Positions 54,443 through 63,633 of a DNA stretch of 64,000 nucleotides are shown in pieces. Origin of the DNA: Fodinibacter sp963730365 (lineage in GTDB: Bacteria; Actinomycetota; Actinomycetes; Actinomycetales; Dermatophilaceae); the NCBI GenBank assembly GCA_963730365.1, contig CAVSRM010000008.1:1-64000 (forward strand). The letters are read 5' to 3'. The position numbers were made by a program, and so were the translations under genes. Position 1 is the first letter of the stretch. The number at the start of each line of letters is the position of its first letter. The notes beneath the pieces are model-generated. The model ran no database searches and was not told the origin of the DNA. It worked only from the letters and a program-made list of their open reading frames with translations.

Positions 54443-55344
54443 GCCAGCGCCTCGGGTACCTCGGCCAGACCGAAGGTCCGGTCGACCCGCACCTGGACCT
54501 CGCCGCTGAGGACCTTGGTCGTCATGGCGGCGAAGTGCTCCGGTCCCTCGTGGACGACGAGCATCCCGATCGACCGACCGGACGCCGCACCGAGGACGCT
54601 CCCCAGCGTGAGGACCCGCAGGAGGCTGCGGCCGGTGCCGCCGACGCAGCGGTACCGGCCGCCGGGGGCGAGGGCGCGGCGGTAGGCGAACACCGAGCGC
54701 AGGGCGACCAGGTCGAGGACGTGGTCGAACGGGCCCCGCCGGGTCCAGTCCTCCTGTCGGAAGTCGAGGACCTCGTCGGCGCCGAGGCTCCGCATCGAGT
54801 CGAGCTTGGCGGCGGTGTCGACTGCCGTCACGTGTGCCCCAACGGCCCGGAGCAGCTGCAGCGCGAACGCGCCCGACCCGCCCCCCGCCCCGTTGACGCA
54901 CACCCGCGAGCCGGCAGTGACCCGGGCCGTGCCCGCGAGCGCGATGGCCCCCGCCTGCGGGATGGTCGAGGCGTCGACGAACGACAGGGCCCCAGGCTTG
55001 CGGGCGAGCATCCGCGCCGGGGCGACGCAGCGCTGCGCGAAGCCACCCTTGAGCCGGAGGTTGTCGCCGAACACCTCGTCGCCGGGCGTGAAGGCGGTGA
55101 CGCCGGCCCCGACGGCCGCGACGACGCCGGCGACGTCCGACCCAAGGACGGGCCGGCGCGGACGGCGAAGGCCGGCGACCCTCGAGTACGCCGGCGAGCC
55201 GGTCAACGTCTCCCAGTCAGAGAGGTTCACCGACGTCGCCCGCACCTCGAGCAGCACCTGCCCAGGACCGGGTACCGGATCCGGCACGTCCACCAACCTC
55301 AGGACCCCGGGCGGTCCGTACCGGTGGTAGCAGACGGCCTTCAT
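54391..55344 (-). CDS. Quinone/zinc-type NADPH oxidoreductase (MDR superfamily)
   Basis: The 317-aa product starts MKAVCYHRYGPPGVLRLVDV, with GHE-equivalent LGSDVAGVVAAVGAGVTAF and cofactor site VNGAGGGSGAFALQLLRAVG. It lacks the four-Cys structural zinc loop, so it belongs to the quinone-reductase-like MDR branch. It reduces quinones or enals using NADPH; the substrate is not shown. Convergent with nagB, with a 52-base overlap. Confidence 0.88.
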   Translation of the reverse strand: MKAVCYHRYGPPGVLRLVDVPDPVPGPGQVLLEVRATSVNLSDWETLTGSPAYSRVAGLRRPRRPVLGSDVAGVVAAVGAGVTAFTPGDEVFGDNLRLKGGFAQRCVAPARMLARKPGALSFVDASTIPQAGAIALAGTARVTAGSRVCVNGAGGGSGAFALQLLRAVGAHVTAVDTAAKLDSMRSLGADEVLDFRQEDWTRRGPFDHVLDLVALRSVFAYRRALAPGGRYRCVGGTGRSLLRVLTLGSVLGAASGRSIGMLVVHEGPEHFAAMTTKVLSGEVQVRVDRTFGLAEVPEALAYVGAGRALGKVVIEVG

Positions 55345-55457
55345 GCCGCGATCCTCGCGCCTGCGGACCGGGGCCGTCCACCCCACCACGCCAGCGCTCG
55401 GGCGGGCCCGCTGGTGGCCGGCGGCCGGGGACCCTCCTCACGGGTCGAGGTGCCCCC

Positions 55458-56342
55458 TCAGGGGTTGAGGCGGTGGCCGTAGGCCATCTGCTCGAGGCGG
55501 GCGATCCGCTCGGCCATCGGGGGGTGCGTGGCCATGAGTCGCGAGACGTCCTGGGCCCGGAACGGGTTGGCGATCATCATGTGGCTCGCGTTGACGATCT
55601 GGTTCGTCGGCGCCAGGGGCGCACGCGCGGTGCCCAGCTCGAGCTTGCGCAGGGCCGAGGCGAGGGCGAGCGGATCACCGGTGAGGGTCGCGCCGTCCTC
55701 GTCCGCGTCGTACTCACGGGTACGGGAGATCGCGAGCTGCACGACGACTGCCGCGAGGGGCGCGAGGATCGCCAGCGCCAGACCCGCCAGCGGGTTGCGG
55801 TTCTCGTTGTCCCCGCCGCCGAAGAACATGCCGAAGGAGAGGAACTGGCCGATGGTGGCGATGACCCCGGCAATGGCGGCGGCGATCGACGAGGTGAGGA
55901 TGTCGCGGTTGTAGACGTGCATCAGCTCGTGCCCGAGCACCCCGCGCAGCTCACGCTCGTCGAGGAGCCCGAGGATCCCCTCGGTGCAGCAGACGGCTGA
56001 GTTCTCGGGGTTGCGACCGGTGGCGAAGGCGTTCGGCGCCTGCGTCGGCGACACGTAGATCCGCGGCATCGGCTTGCCGGCGCGGGTCGACAGCTCCCTG
56101 ACGATGCGGTACATCGCCGGGGCCTGGGCCTCGCTCACCGGGTAGGCGTGCATCGCCTTGATGGCGAGCTTGTCGGAGTTCCAGTAGCCGTAGGCGGTCG
56201 TCCCGACTCCGAGGAGGGCGAAGAGGAGGAGGAACGAGCTGTTGCCGAAGTACGAGGCGGCGAACCACCCCATCGTGAGGAACAGCGCCCAGATCCCTCC
56301 GAAGAGGGCGGCCGTCTTGAGTCCGTTGTAGTGCCGGTGCAT
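55458..56342 (-). CDS. htpX: HtpX membrane zinc metalloprotease
   Basis: The 294-aa product has two N-terminal membrane helices, the zinc site HELMH at 138-142, two more helices and the third-ligand motif REYDADEDGA. LMATHPPMAERIARLEQMA near the C-terminus is typical of M48 peptidases. It degrades misfolded membrane proteins on the cytoplasmic side. It lies 61 bases after nuoN on the same strand and may share the nuo transcript. Confidence 0.94.
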   Translation of the reverse strand: MHRHYNGLKTAALFGGIWALFLTMGWFAASYFGNSSFLLLFALLGVGTTAYGYWNSDKLAIKAMHAYPVSEAQAPAMYRIVRELSTRAGKPMPRIYVSPTQAPNAFATGRNPENSAVCCTEGILGLLDERELRGVLGHELMHVYNRDILTSSIAAAIAGVIATIGQFLSFGMFFGGGDNENRNPLAGLALAILAPLAAVVVQLAISRTREYDADEDGATLTGDPLALASALRKLELGTARAPLAPTNQIVNASHMMIANPFRAQDVSRLMATHPPMAERIARLEQMAYGHRLNP

Positions 56343-56403
56343 GTCGTCTCCAACGTTCGGATGCCGGGGTGGTGTTCCGGACCGGTCGGATGCGTCGGTC
56401 GCC

Positions 56404-57843
56404 TCAGCCGAGCAGGCCCAGGAGCAGGCCGGGGACCACGCTGAGCACGACGAGCAGCCCGGTGCCCGTCACGACCACCACCTCCACCGCGCGACGACGC
56501 GGTGGCACCGCCGGCAGTTCGTCGGCCTCCCCCGAAGGGTGGGCGAGCAGCACGGCGAACCAGCGAAGGTAGACCGCCAGCCCGAGCACCACCGCCACCA
56601 CCGCGACTCCCACCAGCACCCAGAGGCCACTGTCGACGACCGGGCCGAGGGCGACGACCTTGGCCACGAGCCCGAGGACGGCGGGAGGCACACCCGCCAG
56701 CACGAGCAGGGCGAACCCCAGGGGCGCCCCGGAGAGCGGGTCCCGGCGGACGAGTCCGCGGTGTTGCTCGACCGTGCGTGCACCGACCCCGGCCACCGCG
56801 GCGAACGCGACGACGGTGGCAAGGGCATAGGTCAGGACGTAGGCAGCCGAGGCCCGGATGCCGGCGGCCGACAGCGCCGCGACGGGCAGGACCACCCACC
56901 CCGCCTGGGCGACGGTGGACCACGCAAGAAGCCTCGTCACGTCGTCCTGGCGCAGGGCCATGACGTTCCCGAGCAGCATCGACACGGCAGCGAGCACCCC
57001 GAGGACGAGGGCGACCTGCGGCGCGTCCACGCCGACGAAGGCCCCGACCACGACGAACAGCGCTCCCGCGGCGGCGACCTTGGAGGCCACCGCGAGGTAG
57101 GTGGCGGTGCCCAGGTCCGCGGTGGAGAACGCCTGGGGCGTCCACGCGTGGAACGGCACGAGCGACAGCTTGAACCCCAGGCCGGCCAGCAGGACGGTGA
57201 CGGCGAGCGCGAGGACGGCGCGGCGCTCGTCAACCGCCCAGGCCCGCGCCACCGCCTCGGTCCCGAAGACCGCCTCTCCGGTGGCGGTCAACCACAGGGC
57301 GACCCCGAGGACGAGCAGGGCGAACGAGACCACCGAGGTGACCAACAGGGTGAGGGCTCCGTGGCTCGAGGAGCGGGTGCCCCGCAGCGCCACCAGCGCG
57401 ACGATCGGGACCGTCGCCAGCTCGAGGGTGACCAGCCACGTGCCGACGTCCCTGGATGCCGCCACCCCGACACCGCCGGTCGCGGCCGCGAGGACCAGGG
57501 TGGTCGTCACGGCGCGGTCCCCGCGGTCGAACAGCGCCAGCGCGGCGGCGGCGCTCAGCAGGACCGCTGCCTGGAGCGCGCCCGTGCTCGGACCGGCGTT
57601 CCACAGGCAGATCTCCTGCGGAGCCGGGAGACAGAGGCTTCGCAGTGCGGCACCGTCGTCCGCGACCGACGGTCGGAGGGCGAGGACGGCACCGGCGACG
57701 AGGAGCACGACGCCGAGTGCCGGTGCCCAGGAGGTGCGCCGGCCGGGCACGACCGCGTCGACCACGAGCACGAGCACCACCCCGAGCGCCGGCAGCAGGG
57801 CCGGCGCGAGGGCGAGCGCGTCGAAGGACACCACTGCGCTCAC
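56404..57843 (-). CDS. nuoN: NADH-quinone oxidoreductase subunit N
   Basis: The 479-aa antiporter-like subunit has about 14 membrane helices. The proton-channel motif LAGLGFKLSLVPFHAWTPQA and the lysine-bearing segment LLGNVMALRQDDVTRLLAWS are both present. It is one of three proton-pumping Mrp-like subunits of complex I. GTG start, coupled to nuoM by a four-base overlap. Confidence 0.93.
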   Translation of the reverse strand: MSAVVSFDALALAPALLPALGVVLVLVVDAVVPGRRTSWAPALGVVLLVAGAVLALRPSVADDGAALRSLCLPAPQEICLWNAGPSTGALQAAVLLSAAAALALFDRGDRAVTTTLVLAAATGGVGVAASRDVGTWLVTLELATVPIVALVALRGTRSSSHGALTLLVTSVVSFALLVLGVALWLTATGEAVFGTEAVARAWAVDERRAVLALAVTVLLAGLGFKLSLVPFHAWTPQAFSTADLGTATYLAVASKVAAAGALFVVVGAFVGVDAPQVALVLGVLAAVSMLLGNVMALRQDDVTRLLAWSTVAQAGWVVLPVAALSAAGIRASAAYVLTYALATVVAFAAVAGVGARTVEQHRGLVRRDPLSGAPLGFALLVLAGVPPAVLGLVAKVVALGPVVDSGLWVLVGVAVVAVVLGLAVYLRWFAVLLAHPSGEADELPAVPPRRRAVEVVVVTGTGLLVVLSVVPGLLLGLLG

Positions 57844-59321
57844 GAGCCGCCCCCTATCCGGGCGACCGCACCGGCCGTCAGCGCCAACAGGGGGCCGGGC
57901 GCCACACCGAGGGTCACGACGGCCACGGCGAGCACGCCGAGAACCACACGCTCGACTCCCACGGTGTCAGGGGTGACGACACTCCCGGGCTCGGGCCGGT
58001 CCCCGACCCAGACGACCCGTGCGACCCGCAGGGCGTAGGCGGCGGCCAGGGCAGCACCCACGGCGGCGACCACGGCACACGCGACGAAGAGGCCCCGGGG
58101 TCTGTCGTCGGCCGGCCACCACGCGGAGTACACGGTGAGGAACTCACCCCAGAACCCGGCCAGCCCCGGCAGGCCGAGGCTGGCCGCCAGGCCGAGGATG
58201 AGCACGAAGCCCAGCCGCGGTGACGTCTCGCGGAGCGCGGGGCGCGCCACGGCCAGGTCGACGGAGCCCCACCGCTGCTTGAGCCCCCCGACGAGGACGA
58301 ACAGGAGGGCCGCCACGATGCCGTGGGCGATGTTGGCGAACAACGCCGCCTGCAGTCCGGTCTGCGACCCGGTGGACAGGGCGAGGACCACGAAGCCCAT
58401 GTGGGCGACGGAGGAGTAGGCGATGAGCCGCTTCAGGTCGCGCTCGACGAGGCAGACGAGGGCGCCCCAGATGATGCCGACGACACCCAGCACGGCCAGG
58501 ACGGGGCTCAGTGACGCGAAGCCGTCGGGCACCGTCGAGACGGGCAGCCGCACCAGTCCGTAGGTGCCCATCTTCAGCAGGACCGCGGCGAGCAGTACCG
58601 AGCCGGCCGTGGGTGCGATGGTGTGGGCGGGCGGCAGCCAGGTGTGCAGCGGGAAGACGGGCACCTTCACGGCGAGTCCTGCGACGAGAAGGGCCGCCAC
58701 GAGGAGCTGGCGGTCGGCCGGGACGGATGCCGCCCCACCGGCCGCCAGCTCGCGCAGGTCCGACGTGCCGGATGCCGCGACGAGGGTGAGGATGCCCACG
58801 AGCATGAGGGTCGACCCGGCCGCGGTGTACAGCACGAACCGCGCCGCCGCGTCCTTGCGCGCGCGCAGGTCGTGGGAGTCCCCGAACCGGCCGATGAGCA
58901 CCCAGATCGGCACGAGAACCACCTCGAAGGCGATGAAGAAGAGGATGGCGTCGCGCGCGGTGAACGTCGCGAGGGCGCCCGCCTCGACGAGGAGGAGACA
59001 GCCGAGGAACGTCGCCGGCGACCCTCCCCCGGGCATCTCCACCCAGGCGTGGGCCGCGACGAGGACACCGACCAGCGCGGTCAGCAGTACGAGGGGCGCG
59101 GAGATCCCGTCGACCCCGAGCGACCAGCGCAGGCCGAGCTCGGGCACCCACGCGAGGTCGACGTCGGGCCGACTCACGGCCACGCCGACGGCCAGGGCGA
59201 GGGTTGCCGCCGCGGAGACGGCCGCCACGCGACGAGCCGGGGTCACCGACAGCGAGCGGCCGCCGGTGAGCAGCCACAGCCCCGCGAGCGCGGGCACGGC
59301 GAGGAGCAGGCTCACCACCAC
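57840..59321 (-). CDS. nuoM: NADH-quinone oxidoreductase subunit M
   Basis: The 493-aa antiporter-like subunit has a conserved Glu in AFEVVLVPIWVLIGRFG, the channel segment GLAVKVPVFPLHTWLPPAHT and the Lys segment VERDLKRLIAYSSVAHMGF. GTG start; it overlaps nuoL by ten bases, so the two are translated together. Confidence 0.95.
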   Translation of the reverse strand: MVVSLLLAVPALAGLWLLTGGRSLSVTPARRVAAVSAAATLALAVGVAVSRPDVDLAWVPELGLRWSLGVDGISAPLVLLTALVGVLVAAHAWVEMPGGGSPATFLGCLLLVEAGALATFTARDAILFFIAFEVVLVPIWVLIGRFGDSHDLRARKDAAARFVLYTAAGSTLMLVGILTLVAASGTSDLRELAAGGAASVPADRQLLVAALLVAGLAVKVPVFPLHTWLPPAHTIAPTAGSVLLAAVLLKMGTYGLVRLPVSTVPDGFASLSPVLAVLGVVGIIWGALVCLVERDLKRLIAYSSVAHMGFVVLALSTGSQTGLQAALFANIAHGIVAALLFVLVGGLKQRWGSVDLAVARPALRETSPRLGFVLILGLAASLGLPGLAGFWGEFLTVYSAWWPADDRPRGLFVACAVVAAVGAALAAAYALRVARVVWVGDRPEPGSVVTPDTVGVERVVLGVLAVAVVTLGVAPGPLLALTAGAVARIGGGS

Positions 59322-61204
59322 GTGACCACCCCCGAGGCACCGAGCACGACGAGGGTCCCGAGCACGACGACGGCCCCGAGGACCAGGGCGATCGCCGAGC
59401 TGGGTCGCTCACCATGCTGGAGGCGGCCACCGCCCCACCCCGCCACCCTCGTCGCCACCCCGGTACCGCGCACGTAGGCGTCGATGACCTCGGTGTCGAG
59501 GAACGCGACGAGGTGGGCGAGGGCCAGGACCGGGCGGGAGACGAGGCGGCGGTAGGCCGAGTCGGCACCAAACCCGCGGTCCGCCAGCGGGATCAGGCGC
59601 GGCGTGAGGACCTCGGCCGGGTCACGGTCGAACCCGCCGCGCAGGGCCAGGCCAGCGCCCACGGCGATTGCGAGGACGGTGATGACGACCCAGGTCAGCG
59701 ACACCCCCTCGAGCCCGAACGCATCGGTGAACAGCACGAGGCCGCCGAGGGTGCTGAGCAGCACGAGCACGACGAGGACGACCTGGACGCCGAGCGGAAG
59801 GGGGACCACCGTGGGCGCGGGTCGCACGTGCGCGGTGAGGATGAGGTAGGCGCGGGTGCAGTAGGCCGCGGTCACGGCAGAGGTGAGCACGAGGGCGATG
59901 AGGATGACGATGCCCGGGCCGCCGGCGACCGCGCCCTCCCACGCCGTCGCGACGACGTGCTCCTTGGAGAGCCCGCCGAGGACGAGCGGGACACCGGCGA
60001 GGGAGAGCAACCCCATGACGAAGCTGATCCGCAGCAGCGGCACCGCTGCAGCCGATCCCCGGAGCAGTCGCGCCGCGGTGCCACCGCCGATGAGGGCCGC
60101 CCACCCGATGGCCAGGAACAGCAGCGACTTGAAGACGGCGTGGGACCAGAGGTGGAACAGGCCCGCGGCGGGCCCTGCCTCCAGGGGGGCGGCGGCGACC
60201 GCGGAGAGCATGATCCCGACCTGGCTGACCGTCGACCAGGCCAGCAGCCTCTTGAGGTCGGTCTGCGCGAATGCAAGCACCGCTGCGAGCAGCATGGTGA
60301 GCGAGACGACGATCCCCAGGAACCAGCGCGCCCCGGCACTCACGGCGAGGAGGGGGAAGAGGCCGGAGAGGACGACGGTCCCCGCCGCGACCATGGTGGC
60401 GGCGTGGATGAGCGCGCTGGCGGGCGTGGGGCCCTCCATCGCGTCGGCGAGCCAGTCCTGGAAGGGGACCTGCGCCGACTTGCCGAGCACCCCGATGATC
60501 ACGAGGGAGAGCAGCACGGCACGGACCGTGCCGTCGGGGGCGCCACAGGTCGCCAAGGACTCGCTGACGGTGGCGCCCAGGCCGACCTCGGCGTCGATGC
60601 AGGCCGTCGGGCGGGACCACGCGTCGAGGACTCCCCCCAAAGCCGTGGTGCCCGCACCGGCCGCGAGCCCGATGATGCCGAGCACGAAGCCGATGTCGGC
60701 GACCCGGGTGACGAGGAACGCCTTGTGCGCGGCGCGGCGCGGAGCCTCCCGCCTCGACCAGTGGCCGATGAGCAGGTAGGAGCACCACCCCATGACCTCC
60801 CAGCCGACGACCGTGAGGACGAGGTCACCGGACAGCACGACGAGCAGCATCGCGGTGCCGAAGAGGGAGACGGTCGCGGCGAACTGGCCGTAGCGGTCGT
60901 CGGCGGCGAGGTACCAGGTCGAGTAGGCCTGGACCGCGAAGGTCACGAGCGCGACGATCGAGGCGACGGCGAGCCGGGTGGGGTCGGCGAGGAGGCCGAG
61001 CGGCATCTCGAGCTCGCCGACGGAGAGGGGCGTCCCTGCTGCGGTGACGGTGCCGGCATACGTCGCCCGGGCGGTGAGGGCGAGGAGCAGCGTGAGGCCA
61101 CTCGCGCCCACGGCGACGCCCGCCGCCCACCGGTCGTCACGCCGCACGAGGAGTCCGGCGACGGCGGCCACCGCCGGGACGAGCACGAGCAACCAGGGGC
61201 TCAC
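59312..61204 (-). CDS. nuoL: NADH-quinone oxidoreductase subunit L
   Basis: The 630-aa subunit has LTVVGWEVMGWCSYLLIGHW, GKSAQVPFQDWLADAMEGPT and TDLKRLLAWSTVSQVGIM, plus the extended C-terminus that forms the lateral helix typical of NuoL. GTG at 61204 overlaps the nuoK stop by four bases. Outermost proton-pumping subunit. Confidence 0.95.
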   Translation of the reverse strand: MSPWLLVLVPAVAAVAGLLVRRDDRWAAGVAVGASGLTLLLALTARATYAGTVTAAGTPLSVGELEMPLGLLADPTRLAVASIVALVTFAVQAYSTWYLAADDRYGQFAATVSLFGTAMLLVVLSGDLVLTVVGWEVMGWCSYLLIGHWSRREAPRRAAHKAFLVTRVADIGFVLGIIGLAAGAGTTALGGVLDAWSRPTACIDAEVGLGATVSESLATCGAPDGTVRAVLLSLVIIGVLGKSAQVPFQDWLADAMEGPTPASALIHAATMVAAGTVVLSGLFPLLAVSAGARWFLGIVVSLTMLLAAVLAFAQTDLKRLLAWSTVSQVGIMLSAVAAAPLEAGPAAGLFHLWSHAVFKSLLFLAIGWAALIGGGTAARLLRGSAAAVPLLRISFVMGLLSLAGVPLVLGGLSKEHVVATAWEGAVAGGPGIVILIALVLTSAVTAAYCTRAYLILTAHVRPAPTVVPLPLGVQVVLVVLVLLSTLGGLVLFTDAFGLEGVSLTWVVITVLAIAVGAGLALRGGFDRDPAEVLTPRLIPLADRGFGADSAYRRLVSRPVLALAHLVAFLDTEVIDAYVRGTGVATRVAGWGGGRLQHGERPSSAIALVLGAVVVLGTLVVLGASGVVTWW

Positions 61205-61509
61205 GGGGCCTCCCCGCTCGGCGCGTCGAGGTCGATCCGCGACCGCTGCCGGTAGGCCGTGAGGATGACGGCCAGGGCGACGACGACCTCGGCTGCGGCG
61301 ATGGTGATGACGAAGAGCGGCAGCACGCTCCCGGCGCTCCAGCTGTCGGCGCCGGCGGCCTGCGTCGTGACCAGCAGCACGAGCGAGCCGCTGAGCACCA
61401 GTTCGACCCCGACGAGGACGAGCACGGCGTTCCGGCGCATCGAGACCCCCATGACGCCCAGCCCGACGAGGGCGGCGGCCAGGAGGTAGGGACCCGCGAG
61501 GTGGATCAC
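61201..61509 (-). CDS. nuoK: NADH-quinone oxidoreductase subunit K
   Basis: The 102-aa subunit has three membrane helices with the conserved Glu in VLVGVELVLSGSLVL and a second in IAAAEVVVALAVI, both required for proton transfer in the family. GTG start with four-base overlaps to nuoJ and nuoL. Confidence 0.94.
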   Translation of the reverse strand: MIHLAGPYLLAAALVGLGVMGVSMRRNAVLVLVGVELVLSGSLVLLVTTQAAGADSWSAGSVLPLFVITIAAAEVVVALAVILTAYRQRSRIDLDAPSGEAP

Positions 61510-62036
61510 GGGAGGACCTCCGGAGCCGGAGGCTCACGAGGGATCCTCGACACCGCGAGGGCGGCGACCAGGGCCACGAGCAGGAGCAGGGAGAGCAGCT
61601 CGAAGGGCCAGACCCACGTGGCGAAGAGCTGACCCGCGACCTGGGTGGTCGTGACGTCGGCCCGCTCGACCGTGCCGCTCGCACCGTCGGCGAGGGGCAG
61701 CAGGACCGAGGCGAGCAGGGTCGCCACGGCGGCGCCCAGCAGGCCGGCACCGACGGTGCGCCACGGCCCGACCCGGTGCTCGACGTCGGGGCCGATCGGT
61801 GCCCGGGTGAGCATGATCGCGAAGAGCACGAGGACGACGACGGCGCCGACGTAGACGAGGACCAGCACCAGGGCGACGAGCTCCGCACCGAGGACCAGGA
61901 GGGAGCCCGCGACGCCGACCAGGGCCACCACCAACCACAACGCGGCGTGCACGACGTGGCGGGTCGTGACGGCGAGCGCCCCACCGACGACGGCGACGAC
62001 ACCACACGCGGCGAACGCCGTGTCGAGTGCCGTCAC
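61506..62036 (-). CDS. nuoJ: NADH-quinone oxidoreductase subunit J
   Basis: The 176-aa subunit has five membrane helices and the pi-bulge helix region VLVLVYVGAVVVLVLFAIML. GTG at 62036 is coupled to nuoI by a four-base overlap. A longer in-frame opening upstream is antisense-like and rejected. Confidence 0.92.
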   Translation of the reverse strand: MTALDTAFAACGVVAVVGGALAVTTRHVVHAALWLVVALVGVAGSLLVLGAELVALVLVLVYVGAVVVLVLFAIMLTRAPIGPDVEHRVGPWRTVGAGLLGAAVATLLASVLLPLADGASGTVERADVTTTQVAGQLFATWVWPFELLSLLLLVALVAALAVSRIPREPPAPEVLP

Positions 62037-62680
62037 TGCGGAGCCTCCGGTGGGTCGGGGGCCGGACGAGGTGCCCCGGCCGGCCTCGGCCGAACCGTGC
62101 GCGGCGGACGGGCGCTTCCGGCAGCGCCGCCCCCTCCCACCAGCCCCGTGCCTCGCGCCGGCTTGTTGGCGGCGGCGACCTCCGGAGGGTCGGCCGCCCG
62201 CTCGTCGAGGGCAGGTGGCGCGGGCACGGTCGCCATCCACTCCCCCAGCGTGTCCTTCTCGTGGAGGAGGTCCCGGATGTCGGTCTCGGCGTACTCGAAC
62301 TGGGGACTCCAGAAGAGGGCGTCGAAGGGGCACACCTCGATGCAGATGCCGCAGTACATGCACAGCGAGAAGTCGATGGCGAAGCGGTCGAGCACGTTGC
62401 GCTGGCGGTCACGCCCGCCCTCGGTGGTGGCCGGGATCGTCTCCTTGTGCGAGTCGATGTAGATGCACCAGTCGGGGCACTCCCTGGCACAGAGCATGCA
62501 GGAGGTGCAGTTCTCCTCCTGCAGGGCGATCACGCCGCGGCTGCGCGGGGGGAGGCTCGGCGCAACGTCGGGGTACTCCGCGGTGTGGGAGGGGCGCAGT
62601 GCCGTGCGGGCCGTCGTCGCCAGCCCCTTGAGGAGGCCCGGCACCGGGCCCCGCTCCGTCGGCTCGTTCTTGTCGCTCAC
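62033..62680 (-). CDS. nuoI: NADH-quinone oxidoreductase subunit I
   Basis: The 215-aa subunit has two [4Fe-4S] ferredoxin motifs, CTSCMLCARECPDWC and CMYCGICIEVCPFDA, for clusters N6a and N6b. The C-terminal 60 residues are Pro/Gly-rich, an extension often seen in actinobacteria. It passes electrons towards the quinone site. GTG overlaps the nuoH stop by four bases. Confidence 0.95.
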   Translation of the reverse strand: MSDKNEPTERGPVPGLLKGLATTARTALRPSHTAEYPDVAPSLPPRSRGVIALQEENCTSCMLCARECPDWCIYIDSHKETIPATTEGGRDRQRNVLDRFAIDFSLCMYCGICIEVCPFDALFWSPQFEYAETDIRDLLHEKDTLGEWMATVPAPPALDERAADPPEVAAANKPARGTGLVGGGGAAGSARPPRTVRPRPAGAPRPAPDPPEAPQ

Positions 62681-63633
62681 CAGCCCATCACCACCCCGGC
62701 GCCGGTGAGGAGGAGCTGGGCGAGCGCGACCGGCACGAGCCAGACCCAGGCGAGACGTTGGAGCTGGTCCTCACGCAGCCTCGGCCACGCGACGCGCACC
62801 CAGATGATCACCACGGCCACGGCGAAGCCCTTGAGGAGCACCCAGAGCCACCCGAGGACGTCGCTGAACGGGCCGTGCCAGCCGCCCAGCCACAGCGTGG
62901 CGAAGAGGAGCGACATGACGACGATCCCCGCGTACTCGGCGAGCAGGAAGAAGGCGAAGCGCAGCCCGGTGTACTCCGTCCACGCTCCCATGACGAGCTC
63001 CGCGTCGGCGATCGGCATGTCGAAGGGCGGCCGCTGGAGCTCGGCCACGGCCGCGACGAGGAAGACGACCGCTCCCGGAAGCTGCCAGAGGAGCCACCAC
63101 GGCGACCAGCGGTCGGTGAGCACGAGAAGGGAGAGCGAGCTGCCCGCGAGCGTGATCGACGCGACCGACAGGACGATGGGCAGCTCGTAGGAGACGAGCT
63201 GGGCGGCGGCGCGCAGCCCGCCCAGCAGGGCGTACTTGTTGGCGCTCGCCCAGCCGGCCATCAGGGTGCCGAGCGCTCCCACCGACGTGGCGGCGAGGAC
63301 GAGGACCACCGAGAGGGGGACGTCGACCGCGGCGACACCCTCACCGACCGGGATGGCGGCCAGGGCGACGAGGTAGGGGATCAACGCCACGGCGGGGGCC
63401 AGCCGGAACACCCACCGGTCCGCGGCCCGCGGCGTGATGTCCTCCTTCTGGACGAACTTCACCCCGTCGGCGACGAGCTGGGCCCACCCGTGGAAGCCAC
63501 CCGCGTACATGGGTCCCAGCCGGCCCTGCATGTGCGCCATGACCTTGTGCTCGGCCTGACCCACGAGGAGGGGCAGGACGAGGAACGCCGCGAGCACGGC
63601 GGCAGAGCGGACGGCCACCTCGAGCAGGCTCAC
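62677..63633 (-). CDS. nuoH: NADH-quinone oxidoreductase subunit H
   Basis: The 318-aa subunit has eight helices with the signature GRLGPMYAGGFHGWAQLVAD and ELQRPPFDMPIADAELVMGA, the quinone-chamber acidic loop. GTG at 63633 is chosen because it overlaps nuoC by four bases; a longer frame upstream is antisense to nuoC. nuoD, E, F and G do not lie between it and nuoC, which is unusual. Confidence 0.95.
   Translation of the reverse strand: MSLLEVAVRSAAVLAAFLVLPLLVGQAEHKVMAHMQGRLGPMYAGGFHGWAQLVADGVKFVQKEDITPRAADRWVFRLAPAVALIPYLVALAAIPVGEGVAAVDVPLSVVLVLAATSVGALGTLMAGWASANKYALLGGLRAAAQLVSYELPIVLSVASITLAGSSLSLLVLTDRWSPWWLLWQLPGAVVFLVAAVAELQRPPFDMPIADAELVMGAWTEYTGLRFAFFLLAEYAGIVVMSLLFATLWLGGWHGPFSDVLGWLWVLLKGFAVAVVIIWVRVAWPRLREDQLQRLAWVWLVPVALAQLLLTGAGVVMGW

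Noticed and set aside
53443..55482. A 679-codon plus-strand frame spanning nagB and the oxidoreductase
   Set aside because: It is out of frame with nagB and antisense to the oxidoreductase; no motifs.
59414..61255. A 613-codon plus-strand frame
   Set aside because: Antisense to nuoL; charged low-complexity product without any domain.
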